Assembly: GCA_963995525.1 (NCBI GenBank)
Contig: OZ023212.1
Location: 10,456,229-10,520,228 of the forward strand
Length of the DNA stretch: 64,000 bases
Reading direction: 5' to 3'
From: Escarpia spicata
Taxonomy: Eukaryota > Annelida > Polychaeta > Sabellida > Siboglinidae
Shown here: in pieces, positions 57,000-64,000 of the stretch
Numbering within the stretch: the first letter of the stretch is position 1
Layout: each line of letters opens with the position of its first letter
Notes under the pieces: generated by a model
Told to the model about the DNA's origin: nothing
Databases searched by the model: none
The model's input: the letters and a program-made list of their open reading frames with translations, nothing else
Made by a program: the position numbers and the translations under genes

Positions 57000-59552
57000 G
57001 TAGACATTCTTCTGTCTTGCTAGACAATGGTTTGCGCCATGATTGTCAATTTGGTGACGTACAACACCTGGAGTGGCATTATGTGCCATCCTGTACCACT
57101 CTGGTATGGCAGTCTCTGCCGCACTTGTGGCAGACATAGGTAGTTGGCTGAGAAGAGAATGCAGGATTAGTAGATCTCTGCTTTCGGTGGTCCCTCTTCT
57201 CAGCCAGTTGTGTTGTTCTTGTGTCTTCTCATGTCTGTTTTAATGGTCGACTTCCAATGAGTGCGATCATCAACGGCTGTTTCCCAGCTGTTTGCGTTGA
57301 TTCCCGCCATCTTAATATTCCGTTTACAGACGTCTTTGTACCGCAGATATGGATGACCAATAGGACATGTCCCACTGACAAGTTCACTGTAGAGTACTCT
57401 TTGGTTGTACAACCATCAGCCATTCAGTGAACATGGCCAAGCTGTATGCTGAAACACGAAGCACACTCCAGGACATCTGTATTCATGACCATGTCCTGCC
57501 AGGAGATGCCAAGAATGCGTCTGAGGCAGAAAGGTGAAAGCTATTTAGTTTCTTTTCTTGTCTCATGTATGTTGTCAGGCCTCACTGTTGTAAAGTTTGC
57601 CGAGGACACACACCTGGTACACACGTTGTTTGGTATTTTCCGTCAAGTTGTTACTGTTCCAAACTCTCCTGTTCAGTTTGGACATGACTGCTATAGCTTT
57701 TGCTATGCACTTGTTAATTTCAGCATCTAATGACAAATTACTTGTGTAGCCTAGGTATGTGAAGATATCGACTGTCACATCGTCAATCATTATTAATGGT
57801 TGCAAGACAACGTCCTGTCCCATGACATTAGTCTTTTCGATACTGATAGTCAATCCAATTTTTTTGCTGGCATTGGAGAGTCTGTCCATTAGTTGCTGAA
57901 GATCTTGCTTGGTGTGAGTAGCCAGTGCAGCTTCATCAAGACCTTGCTTGGTGTGAGTAGCCAGTGCAGCTTCATCAAGACCTTGCTTGGTGCGAGTAGC
58001 CAGTGCAGCTTCATCAAGACCTTGCTTGGTGTGAGTAGCCAGTGCAGCTTCATCAAGACCTTGCTTGGTGCGAGTAGCCAGTGCAGCGTCATCAATACCT
58101 TGCTTGGTGTGAGTAGCCAGTGCAGCTTCATCAAGACCTTGCTTGGTGTGAGTAGCCAGTGCAGCTTCATCAAGACCTTGCTTGGTGTGAGTAGCCAGTG
58201 CAGCTTCATCAAGACCTTGCTTGGTGTGAGTAGCCAGTGCAGCTTCATCAAGATCTTGCTTGGTGTGAGTAGCCAGTGCAGCTTCATCAAGACCTTGCTT
58301 GGTGTGAGTAGCCAGTGCAGATTCATCAAGACCTTGCTTGGTGCGAGTAGCCAGTGCAGCTTCATCAAGACCTTGCTTGGTGCGAGTAGCCAGTGCAGCT
58401 TCATCAGCGAAACGCATTTCTTGGATGAGGACTCAACAGACTTGTCTTAGCTATCAACTGGGCGAGGTTAAACAGCTTCCCGTCAGTTCTAATGTGTAAG
58501 TTGAAACCCTCTGTGGATGTATCAAAGGCATATGATAGCATCACTGAGAAGAATATGCCAAAGTGTTGGTGCCAGAACGCTTCCTTGTAGGAGGAGATAA
58601 CACTGAGCAGTTTAGGTGGACAACCAATTTTCTCCAGCAACTGAAATAATCCACTTCTGCTAACGAGGTCAAATGCCTTTGTGAGGTCGATGAAGGCATT
58701 TCTCTTGCAGTTGTCGAACCGGGAATGTCATGACTATTGTGGATCTTCCGGTTCTAAAGCTACATTGAGATTCAGGAGAGATGCATTCAGCCAGAATCTG
58801 CAGTCTGGTCAGGGCAACACAAGCAAAAACAGTTCCCATGACGTTCAACGTTCAACAGGGAGATGACACACTAAATATTGCAATCGCTTTGGTCAGCTTT
58901 GTTTTTGTCCAGTGTTACTATATTCACATCACGCATATCCTGAGGAAGTGCTCCTTCGTGCCAACAGAGGCAGAGAAGTTCATGCAAATGTTGCAGTAGT
59001 GCAGGCTTTCCATGCTTGATGATTTTGGATGGTATGGCATCATTTCCAGGGCCTTTTCCATTGGTGAATGAGTCAATAGCTTTGCTGAGCTCTTCCACTG
59101 TCGGTTCTCTGTCTAGCTCTTCTATAATGGACACGCTCTCAATGGTGTCTAGTACCTCTTTGGTGATAGTATTATCCTGGGAGTATAATTCGAGGTAGTG
59201 CTCTCCCCATCTGTCCATTTCTTTACTGCTGTCAATGATGACTTCTCCTGACTTTGTTTTCAGTGAAGCAGTCTTCTTTATGGATGGACCTATTGCCCTC
59301 TTAATTCCATCATACATACCCCTGATATTCCTTGTGTCAGATGACAGCCAGTAATTATTGGCGCAACACCGAGCAGTCTGTTGGGGTTTGTTCCTAGCAG
59401 CTCTTAAAGCATTCAGATTCGTTTTGCTTGGATCTCCCTTGAACTTGATAAGAACAGAGCGCTTGGCTTCGATGACAGGTTCCATGACAGTGATGTTCTC
59501 TTTGTACCAGTCAGTGTTTGTCCGTTCCTTTTTTGTTATATGTTGTGAGTGC

Positions 59553-59583
<31 letters not shown>

Positions 59584-59600
59584 GCATCACGAAGAGTGTA
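57000..59600 (-). mobile_element. LINE (endonuclease/reverse-transcriptase type), 5'-truncated and decayed
   Basis: From 59554: KKERTNTDWYKENITVMEPV, KMWGEHYLELYSQ-like segment, EELSKAIDSFTNGKGPGNDA, IPSKIIKHGKPALLQHLHEL (227 codons open). Broken frames follow with FRTGRST and FQLLEKIGCPPKLLSVISSY, then 58417-57575 with RFADEAALAT, repeats, DLQQLMDRLSNASKKIGLTI, EKTNVMGQDV, FTYLGYTSNLSLDAEINKCI, VYQVCVLGKLYNSEA. The 3' part has GHVH-MADG and a CxxC...H zinc-finger-like end (YVCHKCGRDCHTRVV). At least three frameshifts. Lies in the GCAT intron; its 5' edge meets (AT)n at 59556-59583. Confidence 0.88.
57893..58410 (-). repeat. 39-bp (13-residue) tandem repeat of the RT catalytic segment, 13 copies
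   Basis: On the minus strand each unit encodes DEAALATHTKQGL with few changes (ATR, DES, KQDL, DDA). The first copy follows RFA, that is, the FADD-type catalytic motif of the LINE RT, and the last continues into DLQQLMDRLS. The array therefore sits exactly on the RT active-site loop and stays in frame for 280 codons. Confidence 0.97.
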
Positions 59601-60276
59601 CGTACATTCCATTTCACTTGCATATTTTGAGCTGTGTTGTTGAGCAGTGCTCCAAAGGAGTCACAAAAGCCAGAAGAATGTGTATATTGCAGACCAAGGA
59701 GAGTAGTAATACACATCATGTCCACAGTAAAATTAAAAGGAAAATAGCATGTAGAAAAACAATGTGTACAAGTGTACTTGTTTTTTATTTTATTTATGGC
59801 ATAAACATGTGTCACTTAGAACAAAGAATCTGGCTGGAAATTGTGTTATATAGTCCAGCAGACAAATCCAAAATTTAGGTTGGACCAGGTTTTGGCGTCT
59901 ATAGTTTTTTTTTCTCCTGATTTAATACGACTAAGGTGTACATTGTCAGAAAATGCCGGGTGACACCTTGTCACCCTTAGGCAATTTGCTTAATTTCAAT
60001 AAATCCAATATGGCCGCATCTATATCAGTTTCTTATGATATATCCAATTATGGCTGGAATTTCACAATTATTCTAAATACATTAAGTGTCTGGAAACTTG
60101 TGACATCAAATATTGAAACAAATATTATGATCGGGCATTTTTGTTAATTTGCATAAATGCAATATGGTCGCCACCCTATCTGTGTTTTGATCATACAGGT
60201 GTATCCAATTTATAGTATTTCACAATTATTACAATACATAATAGATATAACTGCAGGAAATGTTATGATTGAACAT

Positions 60277-61872
60277 TTATTTATTTATGGCCACTTTCCC
60301 GTGGCTATGGATTGACCTTGACATTGAAAGCAGCCTTAATGTGAAGGTCCCACTGTTTTCAACCAGCACATTCACATGTGGAATGTCATACATAACGACA
60401 TTATGAAGCATGTGTATTAAAACAGCACACACAGTACATGACAGCCTTACATTGTTGCACCCACACCTAGCAGAAGAACAAGGAGTGTCACTCTCACATC
60501 CACACCTCACGAGGCGTAAGACAGCAGCAGGGGCAAGTGGCACATCTTCCTGGATGGTGGTTGGTGATAGTGACTTGTTGTGCACATCTTTCTTCCACCT
60601 ATATTCCTCAGGGTCAAGTTCTGGTGGGTCTGCATCTTTAAGAGATCGCCACACACACATTTGATGGTGTGCTCGTTTGACAAATGCTTCGGTGGTCGGC
60701 GGCAGTGAGCACAGTTTTGGCATTGACGTGAATCCTTTCCCGGTTTGGGCTGCCCACACATTCAAACGTGCATCTGACATGGCATGACAATTTGATTGTC
60801 TGTAACAAGCAGCCATAAATGATGTTGCTTGTTTTACTACAGCTGGCATGGGGGCATCAATATGACCCAGAAGTGACATAGAATGATGACCAGATCACAA
60901 TACTTTCAGAACAGTAATTTTTCCAAAGCCAAAACAGCAGGCAAGCGTGTCACATCCCGAAAGCGCATGGGCTGGGAGGATTTCTGGAATGATGTCTTTG
61001 TGTTTCTCCACTGTCATGCCAATAGTAACTCGGTCTTTGATTGGAGACTGCATTGTCACCAATATTTTCAGATGATCATTCAGGTAATAATATAGAAGGA
61101 GCATGAACACGCCGGTATCATCAGACAAGAAAGTGATTCCATTCGGTTCTTCTTTGGCAGCCATTAGCATATGTTGTACTATGATGTTGTCGGCCTCTTC
61201 GTGAGTGGTGTTTAAGTCTCTCCTTTGAATAATAACTCCACCATGGTTGATTTCCACAGGAGTTATTTGTTGCCCTGTGATAATTAACTTGTGTTGGTTT
61301 AGATTGTCATGGTGGAACGACTCGTCATGTATCAGCTCTGTGCAGATGATGTCAATTAGTTGCTGTTTGTTCTCGGTTACTGCCAATACAACTTTCTGCG
61401 GTGGCAATTCGGTATTTGCAGTAATTCGGTGGGTTCTGCTCGCTTCCGTGGTCCTGAAGCCTCTAGTGACACTCTTTGGGCTGTATTCATGGTACCTGTC
61501 AAAGACAAGGTACACATCGCCTTTACATAGTAGCCTTTCGATATGACCTCTGAAATTGGTCACAAACTCCTTCACTGTCCCACATGTTGGCCAGTGAACC
61601 ACCGAGAGCAGGGCTGAACCATCGATGATTGAGACTCCTGTATGTGATATATGCCTTGCTGACACTTCAACTTGAAGTTGTTTCTTTATGACACATTTCG
61701 CCTTTGAAATCCTCATTTTGCCAATCTCTGTGAACATTGATGTGGGAATGGGTGCCAACTCATGTGAGAGAACATCGTTGATGTCCACGTCACGGGAATT
61801 GGCCTGAAGCCCTATGACCCTGGAGTAAATCAAGCCGGTGTAAATAACCTTTACTTCTCCAAACCCGCACAT
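60277..61872 (-). pseudogene. FEN/PIN-like nuclease with C-terminal CXC cluster, one in-frame stop
   Basis: Frames 61872-60895 and 60879-60277 are in the same frame and separated by a single TGA at 60897-60895, so this is one gene with a nonsense codon. Motifs in order: SHELAPIPTSMF, KKQLQVEVSARH, IIDGSALL, GDVYLVFDRYHEYSPKS, TRGFRTTEASRTHRI, PPQKVVLAVTENKQQLIDII, HEEADNIIVQHMLMAA, ITFLSDDTGVFMLLLYYYL, PAHALSGCDT, FGFGKITVLKVL, then after the stop KLCSLPPTTEAFVKRAHHQM, a W-rich segment, and CGCESDTPCSSARCGCN...CTVC. EAD, SDD and GCDT followed by a small GxGK loop match the acidic residues and helix-hairpin of FEN/XPG-like nucleases; the cysteine end resembles Tesmin/TSO1 CXC. I recall the family as uncharacterised in many invertebrates. 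The fold call is an inference. Confidence 0.7.
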
Positions 61873-62031
61873 GTTGCTTTGTCACTGCCATGGTTGTTGT
61901 CTTCTTCGGTATTTTGTTGTAGAAACCTTCGGGCAACGTAGTTTCAAATGCTTGCATTTGAACTGTTCAGATTTCAATAGCGTTATGTACATTTACTGAT
62001 GACGGGCCCAATCTGCCACTCACAAAGTTCA

Positions 62032-63086
62032 TTACATCATTGGGGTGTTTCCCTTGGTCAATAGGATCGATGCATTGCTCAAGCTTCTTTCGTAGTCCCT
62101 CTCTATCATGTGCATCATTTGTGATACTTGTGTGACTTTCATGTCAATTAGGAGCGTGTATACAGCGTTGGTTTTTGGTTTGGGAGTGTGGCCTTGATCA
62201 CGACTGATGGATGTGTTGTATCCATTCAGGACACGCATGCTTCGTAAGTATGTCTTGCAGAAAAGTAAAGTCAGTCTCGTCTGCCCTCCTTGTGGCCATA
62301 GATTTCTGGATGAGTAACTTCAAAGGCAGACTGGCTTGAGTGTGGCTGTTGTGGGTAGTTCTGGCTTCTTGAGCTCATTGAACCTTTGAAGGGTTAATTC
62401 ATATTCAATCGGTACATGCATGTCATGCTTGTTAACCCGTGTGATTGTCTGTTGCAGACCCTAGGGTCCGTCAATATCCTCTGCTTGTGTTACGAGCATC
62501 GCCAGTGAATGAGTAGAGAGCTTACCATTTTGAGAGGAAATCTCTGCATCAAAATGATCAGCAACAACCTGAACTAAGCCTGCGCCAGCTTTCGATACAC
62601 CTGACAAATCAATGTTCTCTGCTGCTGCTGCTAATGCTGCCGACTTCTTGAAGCGCAGAACATGTCACACCAAAAGCATGCATCTTATATGAGCTCTTTA
62701 GAAGCACGAACTGATACGCCAAGAGCAATCTGAAGGCAGGTTGGGTGGTTATGAAGTACACCGGTAATAAGAGAACCAATCAGAATAGCTGGCAGAGTCC
62801 TATCTAGCTTAGGAGACACATTTGCTAACAGTTCGAAAACTGTTTCATTCATGCAGTCTATGGCAGTTTCACAATTAATGTGTGTGCAATAGTGAGCTTT
62901 ATCAGTTGGAATAGCTTTAACATCAAGCTTAATCTTTTTGCAAACTTTGGCGATAGCAAAATCCAAATCATCTTCGTCGCCATCAACTATTCTCAGGGCA
63001 TCTGAAGCTGTGCTTCTAAATATAACGATACTAGCTATACATGCAGAGGACAACACTAGAAGGTCCTTACCAAAATAATGACACAA
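62032..63086 (-). pseudogene. N-terminal pieces of the same transposon protein
   Basis: 63086-62685 is open for 133 codons (DEDDLDFAIAKVCKKIKLDV, CTHINCETAIDCMNE, LIGSLITGVLHNHPTCLQIA, helical, no known domain). Broken frames then read DHFDAEISSQNGKLSTHSLA and LVTQAEDI. Frame 62238-62032 has RVLNGYNTSISRDQGHTPKP and VYTLLIDMK. The words SQNG..THSLA and GYN...KPKT precede the nuclease part in this family as I know it. Several frame breaks. Confidence 0.6.
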
Positions 63087-64000
63087 CTGTTTTAACAGAA
63101 GTTTGCATTTTAGGCCTATTTGAAACTACTAGACCCATTAAAATTTCAACCTGTCAGGGCAATGTTGTAGGCCGCTAGAAAGTTACCAGATAAATCATTC
63201 TATTCTGGTATGGTTTTAAAATAACATTTGATATAATATATTTAAACAATGTAATTTTATTATATCTAGTTAAATTTACTTACATTTACTCTACTTAAAT
63301 TTATAATTTAAAATAATTTCACCAAGCTCACTTATTAAATAATTACTGATCCTCCTTGTGTTTTGCATACAAAAATCAGAAACAACTTACTGACATAACA
63401 ACCTTTATTCATAATAAAATAGTTAAAGTTAAACGCAAAATATGCCGCCAATCTTGTAAGTGTGCCCATTCAATTTTTTTGTATTAAATAAGTAACCTTT
63501 ATTTTGCGAGAAAAGTGTGATTTTGTTAATCTTGCTGCACGTCTCTGTGATTTCTTCCCTGGAGGCAGTTGATCTTTCCTCGCCAATATTAGTTACACTG
63601 CTTTGTAGTTTGGTAAAATTAAAACAGTTAATGTGGAACGTGAATGTACACCTGTTTTAACACTGGCAGATGTTGTTATCAATCTTACCGATGAAACAAT
63701 TATCACTAACGGGAATCCCGCAGTGCTTCCCGAAGGCGACAACGAACCTACAAAGGTGAAGGTCGCTACATGTTTTCGGGGACTATTCATTTTTTCATTC
63801 TACAATAAAATGATGGAGGGGGTATGGATAAAACATGCAAAATAAAAAATTGCCCAAGGGTGACAAGGTGTCACCCGGCATTTTTTTAAAGTGTACACCC
63901 TAGTCTTCCTAAATCAGCAGAAAAAAACCTATAGATGCCAAATCCACATGTCAACCACTTCTGCTTGACTAATACACATTATTAACTAATGCATTTTTTC

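Larger units (their letters stand above)
59852..63970 (-). mobile_element. DNA transposon of about 4.1 kb with long inverted ends, encoding a FEN/PIN-like nuclease plus CXC protein
   Basis: Inverted ends: 59878-59987 against 63848-63957, about 110 bp, roughly 80% alike by eye. The inner part is nearly perfect (AATGCCGGGTGACACCTTGT + CACCCTTAGGCAATTT). Weaker likeness continues outward (tagtccagcaga against tagtcaagcaga), so the true tips may lie a little further out, on the right perhaps close to the window end. Each arm contains the small palindrome GGGTGACACCTTGTCACCC. All large open frames between the arms are on the minus strand and are in the expected order of one protein family. Two related 150-bp blocks lie inside the left arm (60000-60130 and 60150-60260, sharing aatatggNcgc and atttcacaattatt). 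Confidence 0.8.

Noticed and set aside
57889..58450. Alternative frames (KLHWLLTPSKVLM and SSQCSFIKTLLGV repeats) over the RT array
   Set aside because: Shadows of the 39-bp repeat; only the DEAALAT frame continues into RT sequence on both sides.

Overview
The window is animal nuclear DNA: intron-rich genes with GT-AG splice sites and phase-consistent exons, many minisatellites, and a dense mix of LINE, SINE, MITE, hAT-like, Ty3/Gypsy and unclassified DNA-transposon remains. The gene families and element types suit a marine invertebrate, perhaps a mollusc or another lophotrochozoan, but nothing fixes the species. The bases carry no prokaryotic, plasmid or CRISPR signature.

Three host genes are supported. 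(1) Bases 1-23867, plus strand, hold the 3' part of a large coiled-coil Rab GTPase of the CRACR2A/RAB44/RASEF type: 16 exons, a complete Rab domain and a Cys-Cys prenylation tail, with the N-terminal EF-hand part lying upstream. (2) Bases 26299-36018, minus strand, hold a complete 11-exon XRCC4 gene (about 357 residues), the non-homologous end-joining scaffold. It is convergent with gene 1 across about 2.4 kb that contains a SINE and a perfect 13-bp-stem hairpin. (3) Bases 56811-56920, minus strand, are the last coding exon of GCAT (glycine C-acetyltransferase / 2-amino-3-ketobutyrate CoA ligase); its other exons must lie beyond 64000.

Bases 36.5-55.3 kb are a transposon graveyard: several opposed LINE fragments, a Gypsy integrase fragment, a decayed DDE-like family, two hAT-type pseudogenes, a 0.7-kb direct duplication and GA-rich tracts. 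Bases 57.0-64.0 kb, in what should be GCAT intron, hold a LINE whose reverse-transcriptase motif has been amplified 13-fold, then a roughly 4.1-kb inverted-repeat-flanked element encoding a FEN/PIN-like nuclease fold plus a CXC-type cysteine cluster. The last is the best candidate for an undescribed mobile system.

The other striking pattern is tandem arrays built from splice junctions. The arrays at 4.4-6.0 kb (5' splice site), 22.1-22.7 kb (3' splice site), 31.35-32.1 kb (3' splice site, XRCC4) and 54.66-54.93 kb (3' splice site, hAT pseudogene) each start at a real or predicted exon edge and repeat that edge 3 to more than 30 times. The arrays of the two neighbouring host genes share a core of about 17 bases. 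Use of a decoy site would usually bring an early stop.
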